Below, in pieces: positions 7,865-15,990 of a DNA stretch of 64,000 nt; the stretch's first letter is position 1, and each line of letters opens with the position of its first letter. Location of the stretch: NCBI RefSeq assembly GCF_001427905.1, contig NZ_LMEF01000023.1, forward strand, positions 40,687-104,686. The letters run 5' to 3'. The notes under the pieces were generated by a model. It saw only the letters and a list, made by a program, of their open reading frames with translations, was not told the origin of the DNA and ran no database searches. The position numbers and the translations under genes are program-made. The DNA is from Flavobacterium sp. Root420. GTDB lineage: Bacteria; Bacteroidota; Bacteroidia; Flavobacteriales; Flavobacteriaceae.

Positions 7865-10264
7865 ATGATTACAAATACATCATTAGAATATAAAGGCGAT
7901 TTATATCCATCAAAAATCGTTTCGCATGAACATGAGGGCGATTCTATTTTTTTTCATACAGATAACAAAGTAATCTTAAAAGTCACTATTCTTAGAGACA
8001 GTTTAATTCGATTTCGTTTTACTACAAAAGGATATTTTAGCAATGACTTTTCGTATGCAATTGATAAAACACAGCTTCATGGTTATAATTTTTTAGAACT
8101 TACTGAAGAAGAAACTTATTTTTTGATTAGAACCAGCAAAGTAAAATGTAAAATTCAGAAAGCAGATCTTCGTTTGTCGATTTACGATTTAAATGATCTT
8201 TTAATTCTTGAGGATGAACTTGGCTTTCATTGGGAAGAAAGTTACGAGTATGGTGGGAATATCGTAAAAATGAGTAAATCTTCTAAAGATGGAGAATGCT
8301 TTTACGGTCTTGGAGATAAAGCCACGCAAATGAATTTAAAAGGCAAAAGATTGGAGAATTTTGCCACAGATCAATATGCTTATCAAAAAGATCAGGAACC
8401 TTTGTATAAAGTAGTTCCGTTTTATATCGGTTTACATAACAAACAATCATACGGGATTTTCTTTGATAATACTTTTAGAACCTTTTTTGATTTTTGTCAG
8501 GAGAGAAGAAACGTTGCCAGCTTTTGGGCTGAAGGCGGTGAAATGAATTATTATTTCATTTACGGTCCACAAATGCAGGATGTTGTAACAACTTATACAG
8601 ATTTAACAGGTAAGCCTGAATTACCGCCACTATGGGTTTTAGGATATCACCAATGTAAATGGAGTTATTATCCGGAAAGTAAAGTAAAAGAAATCACCTC
8701 AAAATTTAGAGAACTTAAAATTCCGTGTGATGCCATTTATTTGGACATTGATTATATGGAAGGTTTTCGATGTTTTACATGGAATAAGGAATATTTTCCT
8801 GATCCAAAAAAAATGGTGGCTGAATTAGCCGAAGATGGATTTAAAACCGTTGTCATTATCGATCCCGGAATTAAAATTGATAAAGATTATTGGGTTTACC
8901 AGGAAGCTCTAGAAAAAGATTACTTCTGTAAAAGAGCCGACGGACCTTATATGAAAGGAAAAGTTTGGCCAGGAGAATGTAATTTTCCAGATTATACAAA
9001 TCCCGTAGTCAGAGAATGGTGGGCAGGATTATTTAAAGAATTAATTTCAGACATTGGTGTAAAAGGAGTTTGGAATGATATGAACGAACCTGCTGTTATG
9101 GAGGTTCCTAATAAAACTTTCCCGATGGATGTTCGTCACTCTTATGACGGAAATCCTTGCAGTCATAGGAAAGCGCATAATATTTACGGTACACAAATGG
9201 CAAGAGCTACCTATCACGGTGTAAAGCGTTTTGCATATCCTAAACGTCCTTTTGTGATTACGAGATCTGCCTATTCAGGTGCACAACGTTATACTTCATC
9301 GTGGACAGGTGATAATGTGGCAACCTGGGAACATTTATGGATTGCCAATATTCAGGTTCAGCGTATGTGTATTTCAGGAATGGGATTTACGGGTTCTGAT
9401 ATTGGAGGTTTTGCAGAACAGCCAACAGGTGAATTGTATGCACGTTGGATTCAGTTAGGTGTTTTTCATCCTTTTTGCAGAACACATTCTTCAGGCGACC
9501 ACGGCAATCAGGAGCCTTGGGCTTTTGATGAAGAAGTTATTAATATTACCAGAAAATTTGTCAGCCTTCGTTATCAATTATTGCCTTATTTGTATACCAT
9601 GTTCTGGCAGTATATTGAAGAGGGTGTGCCCATGTTAAAGCCTCTTGTATACTATGATCAGGAAGATATTCAAACTCATTATCGCAATGATGAATTTATC
9701 TTTGGAAATCAAATTTTAGTTTGCCCAATTCTTGAACCTAATGCTGTAGGTAGACGTATGTATATTCCACGAGGAGAATGGTATAACTATTGGACAAATG
9801 AATTTTCAATAGGAGGGAGAGAAGTTTGGGTTGATACCAAATTTGATGAAATTCCGGTTTTTGTAAAAGCAGGTGCAATTATTCCAAAATATCCGGTTCA
9901 GCAATATGTTGGAGAAATTGAATTTGATGAATTAACCCTTGATTTGTACTTCAAAATTGGAAAAGAACAATCATTTGTATATGAAGATGCACAAGACGGT
10001 TATGATTATAAAAAAGGCCGTTACAGTTACTTATCTTTTAGAACTATCGGAAAAGAAAAGGAATTAATTATTCAATTACATAAAGAAGGAAAATACGATA
10101 CGCCGTATAGCAAATATAAAATCAACTTAATTGGTTTGCCTTTTAAAGTGACTGAAATTGAAATTGACAATGAAAATGTAGCATTTGATAAAATTGCTTT
10201 TGATGAAAATAATTTCTTAATCGTTGATAAAGAGTTTAATGAACTTCATATTATAGGCGAATAA
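7865..10264 (+). CDS. Cytoplasmic GH31 alpha-glucosidase
   Basis: 799 residues with the glycoside hydrolase family 31 layout: an N-terminal beta-sandwich, the barrel with nucleophile Asp405 in GVWNDMNEPA, acid/base Asp483 in SSWTGDN, and C-terminal beta domains. No signal peptide, so it acts in the cytoplasm, unlike many Bacteroidota GH31 enzymes that work in the periplasm on imported glucans. Family members release glucose from the non-reducing ends of alpha-glucans. Its place directly after glgA-glgC-glgB suggests turnover of glycogen or of maltooligosaccharides made from it; that link is inferred. Confidence 0.9.
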   Translation: MITNTSLEYKGDLYPSKIVSHEHEGDSIFFHTDNKVILKVTILRDSLIRFRFTTKGYFSNDFSYAIDKTQLHGYNFLELTEEETYFLIRTSKVKCKIQKADLRLSIYDLNDLLILEDELGFHWEESYEYGGNIVKMSKSSKDGECFYGLGDKATQMNLKGKRLENFATDQYAYQKDQEPLYKVVPFYIGLHNKQSYGIFFDNTFRTFFDFCQERRNVASFWAEGGEMNYYFIYGPQMQDVVTTYTDLTGKPELPPLWVLGYHQCKWSYYPESKVKEITSKFRELKIPCDAIYLDIDYMEGFRCFTWNKEYFPDPKKMVAELAEDGFKTVVIIDPGIKIDKDYWVYQEALEKDYFCKRADGPYMKGKVWPGECNFPDYTNPVVREWWAGLFKELISDIGVKGVWNDMNEPAVMEVPNKTFPMDVRHSYDGNPCSHRKAHNIYGTQMARATYHGVKRFAYPKRPFVITRSAYSGAQRYTSSWTGDNVATWEHLWIANIQVQRMCISGMGFTGSDIGGFAEQPTGELYARWIQLGVFHPFCRTHSSGDHGNQEPWAFDEEVINITRKFVSLRYQLLPYLYTMFWQYIEEGVPMLKPLVYYDQEDIQTHYRNDEFIFGNQILVCPILEPNAVGRRMYIPRGEWYNYWTNEFSIGGREVWVDTKFDEIPVFVKAGAIIPKYPVQQYVGEIEFDELTLDLYFKIGKEQSFVYEDAQDGYDYKKGRYSYLSFRTIGKEKELIIQLHKEGKYDTPYSKYKINLIGLPFKVTEIEIDNENVAFDKIAFDENNFLIVDKEFNELHIIGE

Positions 10265-10320
10265 GTAAATTCTAATACGTTTACAGAAAATTATATAAAA
10301 TAAAAAGTTAATATTAATTG

Positions 10321-10328
10321 TATTTTTG
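10321..10328 (+). promoter_or_regulatory. -7 element for the M48 protease gene
   Basis: TATTTTTG fits TANNTTTG exactly and lies 21 nt before the ATG at 10350. No TTG is seen at the usual -33 distance. Confidence 0.5.
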
Positions 10329-10349
10329 TGTAGTAAAATATCAAAAATC

Positions 10350-11159
10350 ATGAAAAAACATCTAATATTAGGAATTTGTATAGCTGTTTTAATTGGCTGT
10401 GCAACCAATCCAATTACAGGAAAACAAAATTTAAATTTTGTTTCAAACAGTGAATTATTTCCAACTTCTTTTCAGCAGTATAATGCATTTATCTCTGAAA
10501 ATAAGGTTATAACAGGAACTCCTGATGCCAAAAGAGTTGAAACAGTAGGTATAAGAATTAAAACTGCTGCCGAAAAATATTTAACTTATTTAGGACAAAC
10601 ACAATATTTAAAAGATTATCGTTGGGAATATAAATTGGTAGATAATAAAGAAGTAAATGCCTGGTGTATGCCTGGTGGAAAAATCGTAGTGTATTCGGGG
10701 ATTTTACCGGTTACCCAGGACGAAGCTGGATTAGCAACAGTTATGGGACATGAAGTTTCACATGCATTGGCTAATCACGGGGCACAAAGAATGTCTGCGG
10801 CACAATTGCAGCAAATAGGAGGAGTTGCTTTAGATGCAGCAACGAGTAACAAATCAGCATCTACCAGACAAATATTTTCACAAGCTTACGGAGTTGGTTC
10901 TGAAGTGGGAGTAATGCTTCCTTTTAGCAGAAGCAATGAAAGCGAGGCAGATAAAATTGGTTTGACACTAATGGCAATTGCAGGTTACAATCCTGATGAT
11001 GCCATTGCTTTTTGGAGCAGGATGTCAGCGAAATCCGGTGGAGCCGGAACACCGGAATTTATGAGCACGCACCCTTCAGACGCTACCAGAATTGCTAATC
11101 TTAAAAAATTAATACCAGAAGCAAAAGCAACTGCTCTTAAAGTAGGTACAATCAGATAA
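10350..11159 (+). CDS. M48 family metalloprotease, predicted lipoprotein
   Basis: 269 residues. The N-terminus is a lipoprotein signal (hydrophobic stretch then LIGC with Cys17), so the protein should be lipid-anchored in the outer membrane or periplasm. The zinc site is H134-E-V-S-H138 with a third ligand at Glu199 in SEADKIG. The layout matches BepA/LoiP-type M48 proteases, which act in outer-membrane protein quality control. No TPR domain follows, so it is closer to LoiP than to BepA. The ATG at 10350 is chosen because it starts the lipoprotein signal; an upstream TTG at 10326 would place extra polar residues before it. Confidence 0.9.
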   Translation: MKKHLILGICIAVLIGCATNPITGKQNLNFVSNSELFPTSFQQYNAFISENKVITGTPDAKRVETVGIRIKTAAEKYLTYLGQTQYLKDYRWEYKLVDNKEVNAWCMPGGKIVVYSGILPVTQDEAGLATVMGHEVSHALANHGAQRMSAAQLQQIGGVALDAATSNKSASTRQIFSQAYGVGSEVGVMLPFSRSNESEADKIGLTLMAIAGYNPDDAIAFWSRMSAKSGGAGTPEFMSTHPSDATRIANLKKLIPEAKATALKVGTIR

Positions 11160-11180
11160 ATTCAGTTTTATAATATTTAA

Positions 11181-11210
11181 AGTCATTCTTTTTTAGAGTG
11201 GCTTTTTTTT
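11181..11210 (+). terminator. Terminator after the M48 protease gene
   Basis: AGTCATTCT pairs with AGAGTGGCT (two G-U pairs) across a T-rich loop, followed by eight T residues. Confidence 0.75.
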
Positions 11211-11266
11211 ATGCAAAATTTTAAATTGTTTATAATTTATTAATACACGAATTAGACAAAAATCTA

Positions 11267-11296
11267 TTTGATTATCATAAAAATTAGATAAATTCG
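11267..11296 (+). promoter_or_regulatory. Promoter of the MFS transporter gene
   Basis: TTTG at 11267-11270, an 18-nt spacer, then TAAATTCG at 11289-11296 (one mismatch to TANNTTTG). The ATG lies 24 nt further on. Confidence 0.5.
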
Positions 11297-11320
11297 TAGC
11301 GCATTAACAAAACCATTTCT

Positions 11321-12646
11321 ATGAACAACCTACAAAAAGGAGATAAAAAATTATTAAATGCCTGGGCCTTTTATGATTGGGCCAATTCAGTTTATACGCT
11401 TACGATTGCTTCTGCGGTATTTCCCATTTTTTACGATGCCTTATTTCCAAAAGACAATCATTATATAGATGTTTTTGGTCTGCATCTAAAGAATTCAGCT
11501 TTAATCAGTTTTACAACCGCAGCTGCATTTTTACTGGTTTCATTTATGTCGCCACTGTTGTCCGGAATCGCGGATTATGTGGGGAATAAAAAATCATTCA
11601 TGAAATTTTTCTGTTATCTGGGAGCGTTATCCTGTATGGGATTGTATTGGTTTGATCTTGATAATATTTATGTAGGATTAATATTTTATTTCCTGGGATT
11701 GATCGGATATTGGGGAAGTTTGGTGTTCTATAATTCTTATTTGCCAGATATTGCTTTTGAAGAACAACAAGATAAAATTAGCGCCAAAGGATATTCGTTA
11801 GGATACATCGGAAGTGTAATTTTATTGATTATTAACTTAGCCATGATCATGAAGCCAAAACTTTTTGGAATTACCGGAACAGAGGGTGAAGCTGCCATGA
11901 AGGCTATGCGTTATTCGTTTGTTATGGTTGGGGTGTGGTGGGTTCTTTTTAGTCAATATACTTATTACTATTTACCAAAAGGAAGCAAAGAAAATGGTCA
12001 AAAATTAACGAATGATGTCATTTTTAATGGTTTTAAAGAATTAAAAAAAGTTTGGGCTTTATTACAGGAAAATATTCCTTTAAAAAGATACTTAGGAGGA
12101 TTTTTTGTTTCTAGTATGGCGGTTCAGACCGTTATGCTTGTCGCAACTTATTTTGGAGCACAGGAAATTCAATGGTCCTCGAAAGAAGAAGGTACAATTG
12201 GTTTGATTATCTGTATTTTAATTATACAATTGGTAGCGGTTGTTGGTGCTTTTTTAACTTCAAGAGCTTCTGCTAAATTTGGTAATATTCCAACTTTAAT
12301 TGTGATTAATATAATTTGGGCAGTGTTTTGTGCTTTGGCATTTTTTATAACATTACCAATGCATTTTTATGTAATGGCTACCATTGCCGGATTTGTAATG
12401 GGAGGAATTCAGGCACTTTCGCGTTCAACTTATTCAAAATTATTACCTGAAACAAAAGATACAGCTTCATTTTTTAGTTTTTATGATGTTGCAGAGAAAA
12501 TCGGAATTGTAATCGGAATGTGTATATATGGAGTTATCGATCAAATTACAGGAAGTCCGCGTGCAGCAATTGTGATTTTAGGAATCTTTTTTGTTACCGC
12601 CATTTTTCTTTTGAGACGAGTTCATAAAAAAGGCGCTGTAAATTAA
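11321..12646 (+). CDS. MFS transporter, Atg22/UMF1 family
   Basis: 441 residues with about 12 transmembrane helices. The N-terminal LNAWAFYDWANSVYTLTIAS segment is the signature of the Atg22-like UMF1 family, and the GGIQALSRSTYSKLLPE motif near residue 365 is also conserved there. Fungal Atg22 exports amino acids from the vacuole; the bacterial members have no settled substrate. The gene stands alone between two terminators. Its last codons overlap the terminator of the convergent DUF2807 operon. Confidence 0.85.
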   Translation: MNNLQKGDKKLLNAWAFYDWANSVYTLTIASAVFPIFYDALFPKDNHYIDVFGLHLKNSALISFTTAAAFLLVSFMSPLLSGIADYVGNKKSFMKFFCYLGALSCMGLYWFDLDNIYVGLIFYFLGLIGYWGSLVFYNSYLPDIAFEEQQDKISAKGYSLGYIGSVILLIINLAMIMKPKLFGITGTEGEAAMKAMRYSFVMVGVWWVLFSQYTYYYLPKGSKENGQKLTNDVIFNGFKELKKVWALLQENIPLKRYLGGFFVSSMAVQTVMLVATYFGAQEIQWSSKEEGTIGLIICILIIQLVAVVGAFLTSRASAKFGNIPTLIVINIIWAVFCALAFFITLPMHFYVMATIAGFVMGGIQALSRSTYSKLLPETKDTASFFSFYDVAEKIGIVIGMCIYGVIDQITGSPRAAIVILGIFFVTAIFLLRRVHKKGAVN

Positions 12647-12658
12647 TAAAGCGCCTTT
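12626..12658 (-). terminator. Terminator of the leftward sigma/DUF2807 operon
   Basis: Arms 12629-12637 and 12650-12658 form a perfect AAAGGCGCT/AGCGCCTTT stem. On the minus strand a T-run follows the stem directly, so it mainly ends the operon coming from the right, while the stem covers the 3' end of the transporter gene. Confidence 0.75.
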
Positions 12659-12739
12659 GATAGATTATTTAAAAGTGATTTATTTGATTGATGATATTCT
12701 TAATCTCATTGTTTACGGAAATTTATCTTTTACAAATAA

Positions 12740-13471
12740 TTATACTTTTGAAATTTTTCCGGAACCAGAAACTTTTACATCTCGTTTTTCTGGATTTCCG
12801 GTGTATTTAATATCACCTGATCCTGAAACTCTTGCTGTTAAGCTTTCGTTACAATTAACTTTACTGTTTCCTGAACCTGAAACATTAACGTCTACAATTT
12901 TAGATTTTAAATTAGCTGCATCAATATCACCAGAACCCGAAAGTTTTGTGGTGAAGTTATCAGCGCTTCCTTTTAAATGAACATTTCCTGAACCGCTTAA
13001 ATTTAGATCTAAAGTATTTGAATCTACTGCTAAAGTAAAGTTTCCTGAACCTGATAATCTTGCTGTGAATTTATCATTCTTGATACTGTCTTTTGAGGTA
13101 ATATCTCCAGAACCTGATAGACTTAATTCGGATATTTTTTCAAAAGGAACCGTAATCTCAATTTTTTTGCCAGAGATGGAACGGATATTAGTATTTTTCT
13201 TTACCTGAATTTTAAGTGTATTATCTTCTACTTCAACGATAATAACATCCAAAATATTTTCTTCACCTTTTACCGTGATTTTACCTTCTTTTCCTGCAAC
13301 CAGATCAACATTAAATGGTCCGGCAACTTTTATTGCATCATAAGCACCTGTGTTTCTTGTTTGGGTAACAACGTTTCCATTTCCTTCAACTTTAGTATTT
13401 GAAGATTGTGCATTTGAAAGAAAACTTACTAGAAATGCGCCACAAACTACTAATTGTATTAATTTTTTCAT
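12740..13471 (-). CDS. Exported DUF2807 (head GIN domain) protein
   Basis: 243 residues with a signal peptide ending at LSNAQ near residue 22. The mature part is a DUF2807 putative autotransporter-adhesin head domain: seven SGSG(D/N/K) turns spaced about 15-20 residues apart, expected to form a right-handed beta solenoid. It has no transmembrane segment and is probably periplasmic or surface exposed. It is the last gene of a four-gene operon with an ECF sigma factor, a single-pass membrane protein and a DUF4097-like protein; this set recurs in Flavobacteria. Biological role unknown. Confidence 0.85.
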   Translation of the reverse strand: MKKLIQLVVCGAFLVSFLSNAQSSNTKVEGNGNVVTQTRNTGAYDAIKVAGPFNVDLVAGKEGKITVKGEENILDVIIVEVEDNTLKIQVKKNTNIRSISGKKIEITVPFEKISELSLSGSGDITSKDSIKNDKFTARLSGSGNFTLAVDSNTLDLNLSGSGNVHLKGSADNFTTKLSGSGDIDAANLKSKIVDVNVSGSGNSKVNCNESLTARVSGSGDIKYTGNPEKRDVKVSGSGKISKV

Positions 13472-13489
13472 TGCTTTAAATTTTTAAGA

Positions 13490-14551
13490 TTATTGTTTTT
13501 TGATTAAGGTTACGTTTCCGTAATTTGAATTTATTAAGATTTTATTTTGGCCTTTTTTCTTATTGAAACCACTGATTCTTTTAGAAGCGTTTTTACTTTC
13601 GGTTACTGAAACATCTAAAGAATTATCACTTTTTATGTTTCCATATTTTGTATTAATATCAAAATCAAAAGCATAATTTGTATCATATCCCAATGAAACA
13701 TCGGTATAACCAGTATTGATGTTTATATTATTTGCTTTACTAGTTATAGTAGAAATATTTATTTTGCTGTACGTGGCGTCTACATTTACATTGTTTGAAA
13801 TTTCGGCAATAGAAATGGTAAGATAATTTCCAGATCCTGAAAACGAATTTATTTTCTGAAATTTTAAAGTTCCATAATTACAGTCATATTTGATGTTTTG
13901 TCCGTCAGCAACAACTAAATCAGTATAATTAGTATCTAGATTTAAGTTACCTGAATCATTTATTTTTAATCCTGAATAACGAGCTTCAATAGTGCCATTT
14001 TTAATATAATCAATCGTAGAATTTTGACAATACTCAATTTGGAATCTATTATTTGTATTATTTAATTTACCTGCTGTAACTTTTCCATATTTACAGGTAA
14101 TATCTGAAGCTCCATCTAAGGTAAGAATGGTAATATTTCCGTATTTATTCATCAATTTTACAGTTCCATTTTTTGGAATTTTTATCACATAATTAATCTC
14201 AAAACTATTGTTGCTTCCTTTGCTTTTTAGAGAAGAACTACCCAGTTTTGTCACAGCGGTAACCATAGATTTCAATGCTGTAATATCAACATCAATACTA
14301 TTTAGTCTTTCGTTTACCCAGTTTTCATTAGGCCCGGTAACTTTTATAGAAATATCAATATCAATTTTATCTTCATCCCAGGTTGATACTGAAATACTTC
14401 CGTATTTATTGTCAACATCAATTCCGGCATTCGAATTGACGATAAAGGTTTTTTTGATACTTTTTTGTTTTGAAATAAAGCTGTCATCATTTGAAAATCC
14501 CAGAAAAGGAATTAAGATGAATAGAATTAGTATTTTATAATGTTTTTTCAT
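13490..14551 (-). CDS. Exported DUF4097-like beta-repeat protein
   Basis: 353 residues with a signal peptide (residues 1-20, ILFILIPFLGFS). The mature protein holds repeated (N/T/C)KYG(N/S/K)I turns at about 20-40 residue spacing, the pattern of a DUF4097/DUF2807-type beta solenoid. Its start overlaps the end of the upstream membrane-protein gene by 17 bp, and the DUF2807 gene follows by 18 bp, so all are in one operon. The function is unknown; an envelope adhesin or scaffold role is inferred from the fold only. Confidence 0.7.
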   Translation of the reverse strand: MKKHYKILILFILIPFLGFSNDDSFISKQKSIKKTFIVNSNAGIDVDNKYGSISVSTWDEDKIDIDISIKVTGPNENWVNERLNSIDVDITALKSMVTAVTKLGSSSLKSKGSNNSFEINYVIKIPKNGTVKLMNKYGNITILTLDGASDITCKYGKVTAGKLNNTNNRFQIEYCQNSTIDYIKNGTIEARYSGLKINDSGNLNLDTNYTDLVVADGQNIKYDCNYGTLKFQKINSFSGSGNYLTISIAEISNNVNVDATYSKINISTITSKANNININTGYTDVSLGYDTNYAFDFDINTKYGNIKSDNSLDVSVTESKNASKRISGFNKKKGQNKILINSNYGNVTLIKKQ

Positions 14552-15071
14552 CGGTAGTGTTTTTTAGATTTTCGTTTTCTTCAATTCTTTTTAGAACAGT
14601 TTGCAAAAAAGAGATACGCGTCTGCAGATTGCTGATCATGGCATAAATGATTTGTTTATTTTCACCATTTTTTTGCAGTTCATTAATAATTTTTTGGTAA
14701 TCAGCATCAAAAACTTTCATTTGTTTTAATGCGTCGTTAATAATTTGTTCGTTTTGAGGCGAACTTTTTTCTTTTAATTTTACTAGCTCGTTATCGATTA
14801 AAATGCTAAAAATTGAATCTGTTCGTTGTGTTTCCTTAGAGGCAAATTTGAATTCCTTCGGTTTCTCATTTTTATAAAAAACTGAAATCCCTAACATTAA
14901 GACAATTGAAGCCGCAATAGCAGTTACAAACCAGTAATTTTTTTTCTTTGGCTGTTTTTTACTTAATTTATTCAAAAAATCTACCTGATGATCAGAATTC
15001 ATTTCCTGTACATCCCAATGATTCTCAAACTTGTTAAATAATTGATCTAAATCGTCATTTTCCTTTTTCAT
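14535..15071 (-). CDS. Single-pass membrane protein, probable anti-sigma partner
   Basis: 178 residues: a polar, acidic N-terminal part (about 1-40), one transmembrane helix near residues 45-65 (YWFVTAIAASIVLMLGISVF), then an extracytoplasmic helical part rich in Lys, Glu and Gln. This topology and its place right after an ECF sigma gene point to an anti-sigma factor, but no zinc-binding ZAS motif (H-x3-C-x2-C) is present. The last 17 bp overlap the next gene. The role is inferred from context. Confidence 0.6.
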   Translation of the reverse strand: MKKENDDLDQLFNKFENHWDVQEMNSDHQVDFLNKLSKKQPKKKNYWFVTAIAASIVLMLGISVFYKNEKPKEFKFASKETQRTDSIFSILIDNELVKLKEKSSPQNEQIINDALKQMKVFDADYQKIINELQKNGENKQIIYAMISNLQTRISFLQTVLKRIEENENLKNTTDEKTL

Positions 15072-15162
15072 ATATCCAAATTTTTATTTTTTAGAGGTGA
15101 TATATGGTATCGCCTTTTGTTAATTTGTTTTTGTTGCCACAAAATTGTTGTAAGTGGCGATT

Positions 15163-15717
15163 TCATAATTCCTCTAATTTTTTTCTTAAGCTTTCTTTAG
15201 CTCTGCTCAATGTTGTTCTGCAATTGGCATAACTAATATTCAAAATTTCGCTAATCTCTTCCTGATCGTAACCTTCAATATAAAAGAGTGTCAATACCAT
15301 TCGATAATTATCTTTTAGGCCTAAAATGGTATCTAAAACCTGTTTTACTTTAAGTGAATTCAAATCAATGTTTTCAGAATAAAAACTGTTATTTTCTTCG
15401 ATTTTATAAAGCGTCTTGCTTAGATCTTCGACCTGAAAAGCATTATTCTTTTTATAAAAATCAATACTATAATTGACAATGATTTTTTTCAGCCACGCTC
15501 CAAAAGCGACCTCCTGTTTGTAATCGTTTATTTTTGTAAAAGCTTTCAAGAAACCTTCCTGCATGACGTCTTGTGCAAAATGTTCGTCTTTTACAATCCT
15601 GTATGCTACGTTGTACATAGCTTTACTGTAACGATTGTAAACTTCAAATTGTGCCTTTTGATTATTGTTTTTACAAAGCGTGATTAATTCTTCGATATTT
15701 TGATTAGTTATACTCAA
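15163..15717 (-). CDS. ECF-type RNA polymerase sigma factor
   Basis: 184 residues with region 2 (AMYNVAYRIVKDEHFAQDVMQEGF, core binding and -10 recognition) and region 4 (YIEGYDQEEISEILNISYANCR, helix-turn-helix). It has no start ATG: the open frame upstream contains none, and the first internal ATG lies inside region 2, so translation most likely begins at the TTG at 15717. It heads the four-gene operon with a membrane protein and two exported beta-rich proteins, and most likely controls envelope genes including its own operon. Confidence 0.88.
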   Translation of the reverse strand: MSITNQNIEELITLCKNNNQKAQFEVYNRYSKAMYNVAYRIVKDEHFAQDVMQEGFLKAFTKINDYKQEVAFGAWLKKIIVNYSIDFYKKNNAFQVEDLSKTLYKIEENNSFYSENIDLNSLKVKQVLDTILGLKDNYRMVLTLFYIEGYDQEEISEILNISYANCRTTLSRAKESLRKKLEEL

Positions 15718-15907
15718 GTAATGGTTGCTAGTTTTATATAAGGACTTTGCTTTTTTTGATATGTTACACTTTTCATAAAATTAATTTTATTTTTTTTGAA
15801 ATAATTAGATTTGCCATTTAAAATTGAATTTCAAAACTGACTCTTTTGCATTTGGCATAATGATTGTCTATTTTTACCGCCTATGTTGTAAATGAAACAC
15901 TTATTAT

Positions 15908-15922
15908 GGTTTTATTAAAACC
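15908..15922. promoter_or_regulatory. Inverted repeat upstream of lon
   Basis: GGTTTTATTAAAACC is a perfect 7-bp inverted repeat around one base. It lies 15 nt before the lon -7 box, so it covers the -33 region, the usual place for a repressor or activator site. Confidence 0.4.
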
Positions 15923-15937
15923 GAGAGTATTTAGGGG

Positions 15938-15945
15938 TACATTTG
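15938..15945 (+). promoter_or_regulatory. -7 element of lon
   Basis: TACATTTG fits TANNTTTG and lies 45 nt before the lon ATG. The region where the -33 TTG should be is taken by the 15908-15922 inverted repeat, so an activator may be needed. Confidence 0.5.
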
Positions 15946-15990
15946 CAATTTGGATTTAACTTTTAATGACAAAACGACTTATATATTATT

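Noticed and set aside
12657..12980. Rightward open frame opposite the DUF2807 gene
   Set aside because: It is the antisense of the SGSG repeat coding sequence, has no promoter, and its repetitive EPET pattern simply mirrors those repeats.
14208..14540. Rightward frame opposite the DUF4097-like gene
   Set aside because: No promoter, low-quality composition, fully inside a well supported leftward gene.
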